Shown piece after piece: positions 26,218 to 35,131 of a stretch of DNA of 64,000 nt. Under the pieces are notes generated by a model that saw nothing but the letters and a program-made list of their open reading frames with translations, ran no database searches and had not been told where the DNA came from. The position numbers and the translations under genes are program-made. Source of the DNA: Glaciimonas sp. PCH181 (GTDB taxonomy: Bacteria; Pseudomonadota; Gammaproteobacteria; Burkholderiales; Burkholderiaceae_D); NCBI RefSeq assembly GCF_003056055.1, contig NZ_PYFP01000001.1:1922001-1986000 (forward strand), read 5' to 3'. Every line of letters starts with the position of its first letter. Within the stretch, counting starts at the first letter, position 1.

Positions 26218-27417
26218 TTGAAATTTACATCCAGAACAATCAAAAAATGCATCAAAAAAAAACATCAAGCAACCTCGCTGGCATTGTTTTGCAAAGTCGT
26301 TGATAACTTTGGCGACATTGGCATTTGCTGGCGTCTGGCAAAACAATTAGAACGAGAACATGGCATCGCGGTTACCTTGTGGGTAGACGATTTGCGTAGT
26401 TTTCAGCGAATTTGCCCAGAAGTCGCCATTGACCGCGCAGAACAAAAGATTGGCAATGTGACGGTACGCCATTGGCGCGATCAAGACGGTGTATTTGCGG
26501 TCAGCGATGTCGCCGATATCGTGATCGAGTTTTTTGCTTGTGACATACCGCCCGGTTATATCACTGCGATGGCACAGTGCTCGCCGCAACCAGTATGGAT
26601 AAATCTGGAAGGTCTGACTGCGCAAGAGTGGGTAGAAGGTTGCCACACCTTGTCGTCACCGCATCCGTCGCTATCGTTGACTAAATATTTTTTCTTTCCC
26701 GGATTTACCGAAAAAACCGGTGGTTTGATGATCGAATCCACGCTGCAAGACCAGCGTGATGCATTCCAGCAAGACCAAATGGCAATGACCGCATTTCTCG
26801 GTCAATTTGGCGTAATGCCGACCGAAATGGGATCGCTGAAGATTTCGCTATTTTGTTATCCGCAAGCACCAGTGGCGGCTTTATTCAGCGCCTGGCAGCA
26901 GACCGAGACGGCCATTACCTGTTTGGTGCCGGAAGGCGTCGCTAGCGATGCTGTGCAGGCTTTTTTAGGGCAGGCTGGCAAAGCCGGTGCCACGGCGACC
27001 CACGGCGCGTTAACCGTGCGTGTGTTGCCCTTTGTTCCGCAGTCAGACTACGACAAACTCTTATGGGCATGCGATCTGAATTTTGTCCGGGGAGAAGACT
27101 CTTTTGTGCGCGCGCAATGGGCGGGGAAGCCGTTCATCTGGCATATCTATCCGCAAGATGAAGATTTGCATCACGTTAAATTGCAGGCGTTTTTGCAACG
27201 CTACAGCGCTAAAACAGACAGTTTAGTGGCGCTCTCACTGGCCTGGAACGCTGCCACCGGCACTGTTGATGGATCAGCGAATGTCACGCAGACATGGCTA
27301 TCATTTGCAGCGGACATGGAAAAAATTGCTTTCATGTCACCAGCCTGGCAGCAGAAGTTGCGTGCAAATGGTGATTTCACTAGCAATTTACTGAAGTTTT
27401 GCGAAACAGTTCGGTAA
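26218..27417 (+). CDS. earP: Protein-arginine rhamnosyltransferase of EF-P
   Basis: This up to 399-residue protein matches EarP: FCKVVDNFGDIGICWRLAKQL near the N-terminus, then VWINLEGLTAQEWVEG, FFFPGFTEKTGGL and the sugar-nucleotide-binding block LNFVRGEDSFVRAQWAGKPFIWHIYPQ. EarP attaches rhamnose from TDP-rhamnose to Arg32 of EF-P, and efp is the next gene. The start is uncertain. The frame opens only with TTG at 26218; an ATG at 26247 is out of frame by one base because of a run of nine A residues at 26254-26262, and an eight-A run would put it in frame. Other non-ATG starts are possible. Confidence 0.92.
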   Translation: MKFTSRTIKKCIKKKHQATSLALFCKVVDNFGDIGICWRLAKQLEREHGIAVTLWVDDLRSFQRICPEVAIDRAEQKIGNVTVRHWRDQDGVFAVSDVADIVIEFFACDIPPGYITAMAQCSPQPVWINLEGLTAQEWVEGCHTLSSPHPSLSLTKYFFFPGFTEKTGGLMIESTLQDQRDAFQQDQMAMTAFLGQFGVMPTEMGSLKISLFCYPQAPVAALFSAWQQTETAITCLVPEGVASDAVQAFLGQAGKAGATATHGALTVRVLPFVPQSDYDKLLWACDLNFVRGEDSFVRAQWAGKPFIWHIYPQDEDLHHVKLQAFLQRYSAKTDSLVALSLAWNAATGTVDGSANVTQTWLSFAADMEKIAFMSPAWQQKLRANGDFTSNLLKFCETVR

Positions 27418-27555
27418 ATAGTGCCCCAAATCAGGTTAAAATATACGGCTAATTTTTAACGCACTTTAAAATTCAATCAAACGTAGGCTTGCGGCGCTTT
27501 CGCCGGTGGGCTACAGATGATTTCTATGTAACCACCTTTTTTACGTATATTCACT

Positions 27556-28131
27556 ATGAAACCTGCAAAAGAAATTCGTGTTGGCAACATTATTATGGTT
27601 GACAGCAAGCCAATGATCATTTTGCGTTCGGATGTCAACGGCTCAAGCCGCACCGGCTTCACCTACAAATGGAAGATGAAGAATCTTCTGACAAATAGTC
27701 CTCAGGAAAACGTTTTCCGCGGCGACGATAAGTTTGACGTAGTTGTGCTCGATAAAAAATCCGTAACGTATTCGTATTTCGCTGATCCATTGTATGTATT
27801 TATGGATGCAGACTACGAACAGTATGAAATCGAAGGCGAAAATCTGGGCGACGCCTTGCACTATCTGAAAGACGGCATGGAATGCGAAGCTGTTTTTTAC
27901 GATGGCAAAGCAATTTCAGTCGAACTGCCAACGACAATCGTTCGTCAGGTTGTTTACTCAGAACCAGCTATTAAAGGCAACACATCAGGCAACGTCCTGA
28001 AAGAAGCCAAGATCGAAAATGCCGTTGAAGCGCATAGCCACACCGTTCAAGTCCCGTTGTTTGTTAGCCAGGACGACATGATCGAAATCGATACACGTAC
28101 CAATGAATACAAAAAAGTAGTCCGTAACTAA
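27556..28131 (+). CDS. efp: Elongation factor P
   Basis: This is a 191-residue EF-P. It binds the ribosome between the P and E sites and relieves stalling at polyproline. The N-terminal KOW domain carries the modified loop [10 protein letters not shown] with Arg32, the residue rhamnosylated by EarP, rather than the lysine used by EpmA-type systems. Two OB domains follow (ending [16 protein letters not shown]). The gene is 138 bases after earP in the same direction. The EF-P of this organism will be needed for the many polyproline runs in the T3SS candidate effector and the TonB protein. Confidence 0.97.
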   Translation: MKPAKEIRVGNIIMVDSKPMIILRSDVNGSSRTGFTYKWKMKNLLTNSPQENVFRGDDKFDVVVLDKKSVTYSYFADPLYVFMDADYEQYEIEGENLGDALHYLKDGMECEAVFYDGKAISVELPTTIVRQVVYSEPAIKGNTSGNVLKEAKIENAVEAHSHTVQVPLFVSQDDMIEIDTRTNEYKKVVRN

Positions 28132-28475
28132 TTCACTGCAACTAAACTGTCATTTCCCTGCGCCCTGCGCAGTTCAGGAAAACAGTGTTGACGTAAATAA
28201 AATGCCCCGCAGTCAAAATGACTTACGGGGCATTTTTTTATCTACGTTTTAGCGCATCGAAATAATCAGGTAGTATCCCTGCACGTTAAAAATATTCTGT
28301 GGCCACGCAATGCGCGTCACGTCACGCCGGTACAAAAAAACTATCAGGCGTGATGCGAATGCCCCGACAAACACCTGGAGAAGATGATGGACCGACCTTC
28401 GCCATCAGCAGATTTCATGCGGGCGCATCCGATCTTAAAAAGCTGAATATGCATTCGAAAACGCCATACTTTTGC
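28132..28475. other. 344-base junction between efp and the T3SS locus
   Basis: This holds the efp terminator (28198-28239). The rest shows no gene, tRNA, direct repeat or mobile-element remnant that I can support. A 65-codon plus-strand frame at 28299-28496 looks non-coding. Confidence 0.5.
28198..28239 (+). terminator. Terminator after efp
   Basis: AAAATGCCCCG pairs with CGGGGCATTTT around a 16-base region that can itself fold (AGTCA/TGACT). It is followed by T7. Confidence 0.88.
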
Positions 28476-30041
28476 TTACGGTTGATGTGGCATTAAAAAT
28501 CTTTTGAACAAGCCCCAGGATTCGGCAGAGAGCTTCACATCGGCACCGATAAACGACAGGCAAGCAAGGTGCGTAGAACACGCCTTCCAGACATTCAACT
28601 CTGACGCCTCCTCGGCCCTGCCCTGCGTTTCAGTCGGTTGCTGCCGGGCCGCTTGCATGGCGACGACAAGACGTTGTAATAATGGATTTCTGTGAGCATA
28701 CAGCGTCAAATTCTCAACCCCATGCGCAATCGCATCGACCACCTTGCCATCACAAAGTATCAGCCAGGTACGCAAAATAATCGCACCGATACAAGAACGA
28801 TCAATTGTCAGGCACGTATCGACGGCCTTCACAGCCTGTTGCAAATCGCCCCCCGCCAGCAAATACAAGGCATGGTAAAAGTGGACTTCTGCCACGCCCG
28901 GTGCCAATGCAGCCGCTTGCATCAGCAAAGCGCCAGAATCGACGTCGCGCCCTTGCAAATGATTCAACCAAGCCAATTGCGCCAGCGCCAATAAATTATT
29001 GGGCTCCAGATTTAATGCTTTTTCCACGATAAGCCGGGCCTCGGACGTCCCCTGTGCAGAGTCGATTAGCCCCACCAGCATCAGCGCCAGATAACATTCA
29101 GCCAACGCACACCATGAAGGTACGTGCGCCGGATCTAACGCCAGGCATTCCCTGAATTGCGCCGCGGCCCGCGTCAGGCTATCTGGCGTAAAACTACGCA
29201 AGTCACGTTTGCCCAGTAAAAATGCCAGCGTCACATTCATAGATGCCTGCTGCGGCACACCAGCGCCCCACTGCAGCGACGGTATGTAACGCGGCAACAG
29301 CGTACTTAATTTATGCTGCAATGAAAGCAGCCAGCCCTCTTCTGCAAAATCGACATTTTCTCGATGGAACACCGCATGGTCGAGGGCGCGTACCAATTCC
29401 ATCCGCAACATTCGGATGCCACCGACGATTACCGAATAGCCGGTCAAATAAAAATCAGGTGCCATGTCTTTAATCAACGCCGCGACCTCAGAAGCTGCGT
29501 AACAACTTTTGGTCATTGAGGCCGGAAAAACCGTCAACCCAAACGGCCTGAAGTGCGACAAGCTTTGGATGATGGCATCATGCACCGCCAACATATCGTG
29601 ATCGCTGCTGCTCATGCGAAAAGGCAGCACTGCCAGCTTGCAGCCGGATGGTTCGGTCGGACGACTATAAATGACGCTGACCGGTTGAGAGAACCGATAA
29701 CCCTGTCCGTAAACATTTAAAATATAGCGTTTATCCTTGCAGTCCATCAAAATCCTGCGCAGCACATAAATGCAACGGGACAGTGATTCCTCGCTGGCGA
29801 TTTCGTCACCCCAGACAGTTTCAAGCAATATATTCTTAGGAACAATTTCACCCAGTGCTTCCAGCAGCACCTCTAGCACTGCTCGTTCTTTGGGCGGGAG
29901 CGCGATTTCTTTACCATGGTGAAATAAGACGGCGTTCGTCAGAATAAAGTCGCCGATAATAAATTGCTTTTTGCCACCGACACCAATACCGGTCTCAGAT
30001 TGATCTACTGCACACGCAACGGCAGACGCACATTTCGACAT
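28476..30041 (-). CDS. hilA: HilA-like transcriptional activator with TPR-type C-terminus
   Basis: This 521-residue protein has an OmpR/ToxR-type winged-helix domain at about residues 25-120 (FIIGDFILTNAVLFHHGKE, then LLEALGEIVPKN and VLRRILMDCKDKRYI). A long helical tetratricopeptide-like region follows, for example FRECLALDPAHVPSWCALAE and KALNLEPNNLLALAQLAWL. This two-part layout is that of HilA, which activates the prg and inv operons of Salmonella SPI-1. AGGAG lies 7 bases before the ATG. It lies at the far end of the minus-strand T3SS block, 322 bases after the candidate effector, and probably has its own promoter. HilA equivalence is inferred from layout and context. Confidence 0.85.
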   Translation of the reverse strand: MSKCASAVACAVDQSETGIGVGGKKQFIIGDFILTNAVLFHHGKEIALPPKERAVLEVLLEALGEIVPKNILLETVWGDEIASEESLSRCIYVLRRILMDCKDKRYILNVYGQGYRFSQPVSVIYSRPTEPSGCKLAVLPFRMSSSDHDMLAVHDAIIQSLSHFRPFGLTVFPASMTKSCYAASEVAALIKDMAPDFYLTGYSVIVGGIRMLRMELVRALDHAVFHRENVDFAEEGWLLSLQHKLSTLLPRYIPSLQWGAGVPQQASMNVTLAFLLGKRDLRSFTPDSLTRAAAQFRECLALDPAHVPSWCALAECYLALMLVGLIDSAQGTSEARLIVEKALNLEPNNLLALAQLAWLNHLQGRDVDSGALLMQAAALAPGVAEVHFYHALYLLAGGDLQQAVKAVDTCLTIDRSCIGAIILRTWLILCDGKVVDAIAHGVENLTLYAHRNPLLQRLVVAMQAARQQPTETQGRAEEASELNVWKACSTHLACLSFIGADVKLSAESWGLFKRFLMPHQP

Positions 30042-30363
30042 CGTAATTCTCCTATGAATATATTCTTACAGATGTCGATGTTCTAATAAATCGCGGCAGG
30101 CCATCAGAATCTGTGACGCATCGCTATCCTAAAGCAATACAACGAAGGTAAACAGTATAGATATCGGAATAACGAAGAGATATGAGAGAACGATGGCGCA
30201 TGGATGAGAGGATTCTCGATTAAAGCGGAATTTTCGGGAATGTAGATGGCGGTACGCGAACGTTGCACGCATTTCTGCACACTGGTAGTGCGACAATAAT
30301 ACGCTTCACGCCGATGTGCGATGCTGCCTGACACCGGCGCTTTGAGCCTAATCGTAGTAAGCG
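30042..30363. other. 322-base gap upstream of the HilA-like gene
   Basis: No supported gene. A 76-codon minus-strand frame at 30104-30334 has no ribosome site or recognisable product. The stretch is AT-rich and is the likely promoter region of the regulator. No T-run terminator for the effector gene is evident, so read-through is possible. Confidence 0.5.
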
Positions 30364-32214
30364 TTAATTTGTAAACGGAAATATGTTGCTAGGTCGTGCA
30401 GCGTACCCGGCTGAAGCGAATCTATGCTGACGCAAACCACCGGCACTAGTGATTACGCTAGCCTGCACTCTTACCATAGGATAGCTGCGCCTGAAGTCTG
30501 GTGGACCATCCTTAACGACCTTCGTTCTCAGCAGTGCAACATCGCTCTGAACCATCAAAATTGGCCCGCCTACCGACGTAGCATCGCTCAGTCCTTTGAT
30601 CAACCTAGCGGTCTTGTCGCCCATATCATCGATATTCGCAGGAACGGGGTCAGTCTGATCAGAATCACGCATATCTAACCGCGGTGGTGACACCTCAAGC
30701 TGAGGAACGGGAAGAACTGGCTCTTCGTCCAGATTCTGCGGAAAAACGACCACAGGATCAGGGGGCGGTGTTAATGGACGCAGCGGCGCCGCCTCGACCA
30801 TCGGTTTCTTGATGTGTTGATTCAGTGCGATAGGTTCCGGTGTGAATTTCCACGGCGGCTGAATCGGCGAGTTCCCCGGAGAAGATGCATCCGGCAGGTA
30901 ATCTACAGGAGGAGTATCCGGCATGGGAGGAAGAGGAGGTGAAGCGGGTTCAGGCGCGCCCTGGGTAAGCGAAGGATAAACCGGAAACCCTATCGACAGT
31001 GGCGGTCTACGCCGATTCGACAGCGGCGTAGTGTCTGAGGTCATCTGGCGAAGATCAACCTCAATCGGCCTTGAGTAATGCGAATAGGGATGCACCAACG
31101 TTAATCGCGCAGCCGGTGTTAATCTCAGAGGTTCTCGGGCAGGCGGCTTCCACCTAAGTTTATTTTTATAGTCGTCATCGTTTCTGTTCGGAATAGTGTA
31201 ACCACCGCCCTCCGACCCTGGCCCGTCACGCTCTAGCGGCAATGGCCGCGGAGGGCCATCAAACAAAGTCGGGCCTGGATGCGATGCAGGCTGAGATGGT
31301 TCGGGTGCCAAAGTACGCAGATATTTTGCCGCTGAAGCCACCAGGATGATGTCTTGAGCATAGACATACAAACTTGGCGTATTTTTTATCCTCATATTCC
31401 GCGCATTTTCAATTTCATCACCGCAGGCTATCTTGACCATCTGCAGCCCCTGCTTTTTGGAGTCTCCTGTTAAACAACGATTCAATATCTTCTCAAGATG
31501 GGCGTTGATCTCTTGTGTCAGCAAACCCGTTGCGAGCCTGTTGCCGAAAAATTTATGATCACCGTTGGCCTGCTTTCTTAACAAGGTCAAAAGCTCTTTT
31601 GATATGTGCGTTACATTTTTGTTGGTCGTCTTACTAACACCGCAGGAATAGCCCTCCAACTTGTCCCTCCACATTTCTTGCGCATAGCCCTGACCAAGCT
31701 TCTTCAGCGCTTTCAAAGTTGCAGTGGCACTCTGCTTATCACCCTCGGTTTGCGCTGTGCTCAGCTGATGACAGGCATACTCCCTTGCGCTTTCAAGCGT
31801 TAGCGCAAATTCCTCCACACAGCGCTGCCCAGTAGAGCTAGACATCTGGTGAAAGCACTGCTTCAGTTTCACCGCCTCGTCCAGGTCCGGGCGGTGCTCA
31901 CACAAAAGCCGCACACAAGTATCCTGATATTGTTCAGGAAAATTTTCTATATGTTTCAAACCAGTGGGCGAAGCCGCTACCGTCGCACCAACCGCAGGCA
32001 AGGGCACCGTTTCAAAGACACGTATTTCCGTCGCATAATCATGCAACAGCGGGTTACGTGTATTTTCCGTTACTGGCGCAGGTGCCGCCAGAGAAAGTGG
32101 AGTGCTGTGAACCTGCATTATCCCGGTAGCAAAAGGCATTTTTACCGCGGTCTGAGCGCTAATCGATGGAGGTACCAAAGTTAGGACTGAAGTTCCGACT
32201 GAAGTTCCTGACAT
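30364..32214 (-). CDS. Proline-rich candidate T3SS effector, new type
   Basis: This 616-residue protein occupies the position of sipA, immediately after iacP. The ATG at 32214 (MSGTSVGTSVLTLVPPS) has GAAGGA just upstream; the longer frame begins with TTG. The N-terminus is Ser/Thr-rich and uncharged, as in secreted substrates. Residues about 80-310 look helical (CVEEFALTLESAREYACHQL). Residues 330-530 are proline-rich, with runs such as PASPPLPPMPDTPPVDYLP and PLRPLTPPPDPVVVFP. A distinct 70-residue C-terminal domain follows. I see no SipA, actin-binding or known catalytic motif. Effector status is inferred from position and composition. Confidence 0.7.
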   Translation of the reverse strand: MSGTSVGTSVLTLVPPSISAQTAVKMPFATGIMQVHSTPLSLAAPAPVTENTRNPLLHDYATEIRVFETVPLPAVGATVAASPTGLKHIENFPEQYQDTCVRLLCEHRPDLDEAVKLKQCFHQMSSSTGQRCVEEFALTLESAREYACHQLSTAQTEGDKQSATATLKALKKLGQGYAQEMWRDKLEGYSCGVSKTTNKNVTHISKELLTLLRKQANGDHKFFGNRLATGLLTQEINAHLEKILNRCLTGDSKKQGLQMVKIACGDEIENARNMRIKNTPSLYVYAQDIILVASAAKYLRTLAPEPSQPASHPGPTLFDGPPRPLPLERDGPGSEGGGYTIPNRNDDDYKNKLRWKPPAREPLRLTPAARLTLVHPYSHYSRPIEVDLRQMTSDTTPLSNRRRPPLSIGFPVYPSLTQGAPEPASPPLPPMPDTPPVDYLPDASSPGNSPIQPPWKFTPEPIALNQHIKKPMVEAAPLRPLTPPPDPVVVFPQNLDEEPVLPVPQLEVSPPRLDMRDSDQTDPVPANIDDMGDKTARLIKGLSDATSVGGPILMVQSDVALLRTKVVKDGPPDFRRSYPMVRVQASVITSAGGLRQHRFASAGYAARPSNIFPFTN

Positions 32215-32372
32215 AAATCCTTCACATGGGTAGTCACTACTTATTTTGAATGCAGGCAAAGCCGCTGCAGCGACATTGCTACGCTATATAGAATGGCGGG
32301 TACAAAAAAACGTTGATCAGATATTGATCAACGTCAATCGGCACAACACCTTCACTACAAAAAGACCTTGGT

Positions 32373-32732
32373 TTATTTCAAAGCTCGCACCGCCGCCAGG
32401 CGACAAACAAACTCTTCCTCGGCCAGATAGGGTAAGACTGCCCTCTCATCAGTTGCTGCGCTTTGCAGTTGCGCGACTACCCGGTAGATATCCTCAACCA
32501 AGGCCATCGTTGCCAGCTCCCTGGGACCAATATCAATGTCAAACGCCGTATTCAGCGAAAGGCACATATCGAGCAATTCCAGAGAGTCCGCATAAAAACT
32601 GTCGACAATATTCGCTTTCGCATCTATCGAAGTCACGTCAACGCAAAAGTGCCCGGCTAGCAATGTCCGAATTTTTGCTTCCTGTTCCTGATTATCGGAG
32701 TGGCATTGATTTAATATAGAAAGCGATGGCAT
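32373..32732 (-). CDS. iacP: T3SS-associated acyl carrier protein
   Basis: This 119-residue protein has the acyl-carrier fold. The phosphopantetheine site is Ser50 in FYADSLELLDM, and acidic helices follow (AFDIDIGPRELATMALVEDIYRV, two helices). It is longer than a typical ACP of about 80 residues, with a C-terminal extension like IacP of Salmonella SPI-1. It sits between sipD and the candidate effector, exactly as iacP does. IacP is reported to support secretion of translocators and effectors; its acyl target here is unknown. The gene ends 158 bases before the effector start. Confidence 0.88.
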   Translation of the reverse strand: MPSLSILNQCHSDNQEQEAKIRTLLAGHFCVDVTSIDAKANIVDSFYADSLELLDMCLSLNTAFDIDIGPRELATMALVEDIYRVVAQLQSAATDERAVLPYLAEEEFVCRLAAVRALK

Positions 32733-32742
32733 AGTTAATGAC

Positions 32743-33852
32743 TTAAATCTGAAAAAATGGGGTATCCGTACTCAGCAGCACGTCAATTAATTTGCTCAGC
32801 ACCTGCAGCAAATTGTTATACGAATCGTTCCCGTGGGTATATTTCATACTGAGAGTCTGCATCGTATTTTTAAGGTTTTCTTCTTGTGCTTTGAAGCCTG
32901 CCTGCCATGCCTGGAATTTTGCCGAACTGAGCACCTGGACGCCATCCGCTAGCTTGGATATCATGATCTTCACAGGACCCAAATCAAGTTTGACTACCCA
33001 AACACCTCCAATCTTTTCCACACAAGTAGCCTGATCAGGAAATTTTTCAGGATCGGCAGCCGGAAGCCCCAGACGCTCGGCCCAGGCAAGGGCCTCGGCT
33101 TTGTTTTTATGCTGAAACAATTTCACATCGCCGTACTTCTTCTGCAAAGCTACCAATTTCGACTTGAGTGCACCGCTATCGAAACGGATATGGTTTTCTT
33201 TGTCCGACTCGTTAATCAAATTCCCCATTTCGGCCAGAATATCGCTGAATTCAGTATAAAAATCCTTATTCTTTGACATCGCGTTTTCATAGACCGATAT
33301 AAATCCCGCCTTAATTTGCCTGATCGTATTGATCATGTTTAGGCAAATTTCCCAACTACTATCGCCGCCCAAACCGTCTGGCAGAAAACCAGCGAATGGA
33401 GCGAATTCCGTCCCCTTAAATTCGCGGTACAAATACTTATAGTCGTCCTCAATCGTCTTCACCTGTGCCAACGGCACCGGGCAAAGCATCAGGGAAAGAC
33501 TATTGAACGCCATCTCCAGCTTGCGCTCAGCCAGTGCTTCTTTCGCTAGCAGCGTGGGATTTGCCGCATCATAGGGATACCCCGAGCCAGCGATGCGCGT
33601 CCCGGTTACATCGCGATTATCTTGTTTTCCGTGTGCTTCATGCATCTCGGTCCGAACCTGCAATATCTCGTCCAGTGCGGCGCGCGCCTTTAATACCGTG
33701 CTGCGATAAGGCATCCCTGTATCAGCCGCGCTAATCGATGCAGCCATTTCATTCAACACCGTCCTTTCCTGCCGTTCGGTCGTTACTTTGGCATCCACTT
33801 TGTAAAGCAGTGCTCCCGGCGCAGGTCGGCCAACGTTCGCTATATCACTCAT
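32743..33852 (-). CDS. sipD: Needle-tip protein, SipD/IpaD/BipD family
   Basis: This 369-residue protein has the tip-protein layout. An N-terminal self-chaperoning region (about 30-150) is followed by the central coiled-coil and mixed domain. The conserved end is KYTHGNDSYNNLLQVLSKLIDVLL, matching the family's C-terminal helix. It caps the PrgI needle and controls insertion of SipB and SipC. No membrane segments are present, as expected. AGGA is 7 bases before the ATG. It lies 10 bases upstream of iacP and follows sipC by about 105 bases, within the sicA-sipBCD operon. Confidence 0.9.
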   Translation of the reverse strand: MSDIANVGRPAPGALLYKVDAKVTTERQERTVLNEMAASISAADTGMPYRSTVLKARAALDEILQVRTEMHEAHGKQDNRDVTGTRIAGSGYPYDAANPTLLAKEALAERKLEMAFNSLSLMLCPVPLAQVKTIEDDYKYLYREFKGTEFAPFAGFLPDGLGGDSSWEICLNMINTIRQIKAGFISVYENAMSKNKDFYTEFSDILAEMGNLINESDKENHIRFDSGALKSKLVALQKKYGDVKLFQHKNKAEALAWAERLGLPAADPEKFPDQATCVEKIGGVWVVKLDLGPVKIMISKLADGVQVLSSAKFQAWQAGFKAQEENLKNTMQTLSMKYTHGNDSYNNLLQVLSKLIDVLLSTDTPFFQI

Positions 33853-33957
33853 ATCCTCATCCTAATTTTATTGAATAATTCCAGAAAAACTGGACGTATG
33901 GCGTTACGTAAAGCAGCCGCCGATATTTGCACACGCAGACGTAACGCCACAATCCGA

Positions 33958-35037
33958 CTATCCTCTGCCAGTGCTGGCAATCATCGTTTTGATCGTCGAA
34001 TCGAGTTTGTCCATTTGCGCAAGCATTCGCTGAATTTCTGCGCTGATGAGCTCACTGTCATTCTTACCGCTGTCCTGCGCCTGCGTACTGGCATCCTGCA
34101 TAGCGCGCGACGCCGTCCGATTGTAATCACCTTCCGAGCGCAGTGTGGCGGCATGCGCCAACTCTCCTGAGGCAGAAAGACTGGCCAAGGTGTGTCCTAC
34201 ACCGATCATTGCATCGCCCTTAGTCTGCAAGCGTCCGTTTTTCACACCAAAAAGACGGTGCTCGCCCTCTAGCTTGGAAGCCTCGGTTTGCAAGGCAGTC
34301 AGTTCACTTTGCTTCTTCGCTATATCAAAGGGTTCTACGGCAGTGCCGCTGGTTCTAAACGGTGTACTACCAACCGCCGGTTCTGGATTGATATTTGCCA
34401 CATTATTATTCTGTTTATGGATTGCACCTTGCAGCGCATCGGTCCGTGTCCCGATATCGTCTTTCAATGCCATCGACTTCCGCAAACCTTTTTCGCTATC
34501 ATTGATATGATTGATCTCTTTTCTCGATGCCTGCGTTTTCATTCCTATACCAGTAGCAGTCAAAGCAACTTGTGTCGCACTGTGCAATACAGCAGATCTG
34601 CTGGTGGCAATGCCTTCATTTTTGACCGCGTCAGCGGCTTTGTTCGCCGTAGCTTCGCTCATTACTGCGATATCTCCCGCCATCACAGTGATACCCGAAC
34701 GCATATTTTGCAGCGCTATAATGACCAGCATGCACAGCGAAGCCATAGTATTCAAACCAAAATTACTCACTGAGTCAGTCAGAATTTTCTGCTCTTCTAT
34801 AGAAGGTTTGGTCGGGTTGGTGTTCGGTGCATCAATCACCGGAGCACTCGCATCGCTGCGCGCAAGCTCACCACTTTCACAACGCTGCATGTTAGCGCAA
34901 AGAACGGCCGCTATACTGGCGACAGAAGCGACGTTGGATATCACTATTTTTTCGGATAATCCTTTTACGTTACCCAATGGTTCTTTATCCGTGGACCGAA
35001 AGTATTCCTGGGGCGATCTATTTGAGACTTCCATCAT
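33958..35037 (-). CDS. sipC: Translocon protein, SipC/IpaC/BipC family
   Basis: This 359-residue protein is encoded between sipB and sipD. It has one main hydrophobic region near residues 100-140 (LNTMASLCMLVIIALQNMRSG), preceded by an N-terminal chaperone-binding region. A long polar alpha-helical C-terminus (SAEIQRMLAQMDKLDSTIK) follows. This is the minor translocator layout; in Salmonella the C-terminus also nucleates actin. It starts MM, with GAGGA 5 bases upstream. Sequence similarity to known SipC is low, so the call leans on operon position and layout. Confidence 0.85.
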   Translation of the reverse strand: MMEVSNRSPQEYFRSTDKEPLGNVKGLSEKIVISNVASVASIAAVLCANMQRCESGELARSDASAPVIDAPNTNPTKPSIEEQKILTDSVSNFGLNTMASLCMLVIIALQNMRSGITVMAGDIAVMSEATANKAADAVKNEGIATSRSAVLHSATQVALTATGIGMKTQASRKEINHINDSEKGLRKSMALKDDIGTRTDALQGAIHKQNNNVANINPEPAVGSTPFRTSGTAVEPFDIAKKQSELTALQTEASKLEGEHRLFGVKNGRLQTKGDAMIGVGHTLASLSASGELAHAATLRSEGDYNRTASRAMQDASTQAQDSGKNDSELISAEIQRMLAQMDKLDSTIKTMIASTGRG

Positions 35038-35131
35038 CTTTTTCCTCTTTATTTATCAATTTACTTAAAAATGGCTTGAATCAAATCTGCCACGTTCTAC
35101 ATTACCTGGCAGGATCAATTGCTATCATTAA

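Noticed and set aside
28132..28475. Possible attachment site or island boundary at the T3SS edge
   Set aside because: No tRNA, direct repeat pair or integrase could be identified at either boundary.
28299..28496. 65-codon plus-strand frame between efp and the T3SS locus
   Set aside because: No ribosome site, no family features, and it overlaps the 3' end of the regulator gene.
30364..32214. WH2 or SipA-like actin-binding motif in the candidate effector
   Set aside because: The C-terminal ALLRTKVV stretch does not fit the LLxxIxxGxxLKKV pattern well enough to claim.
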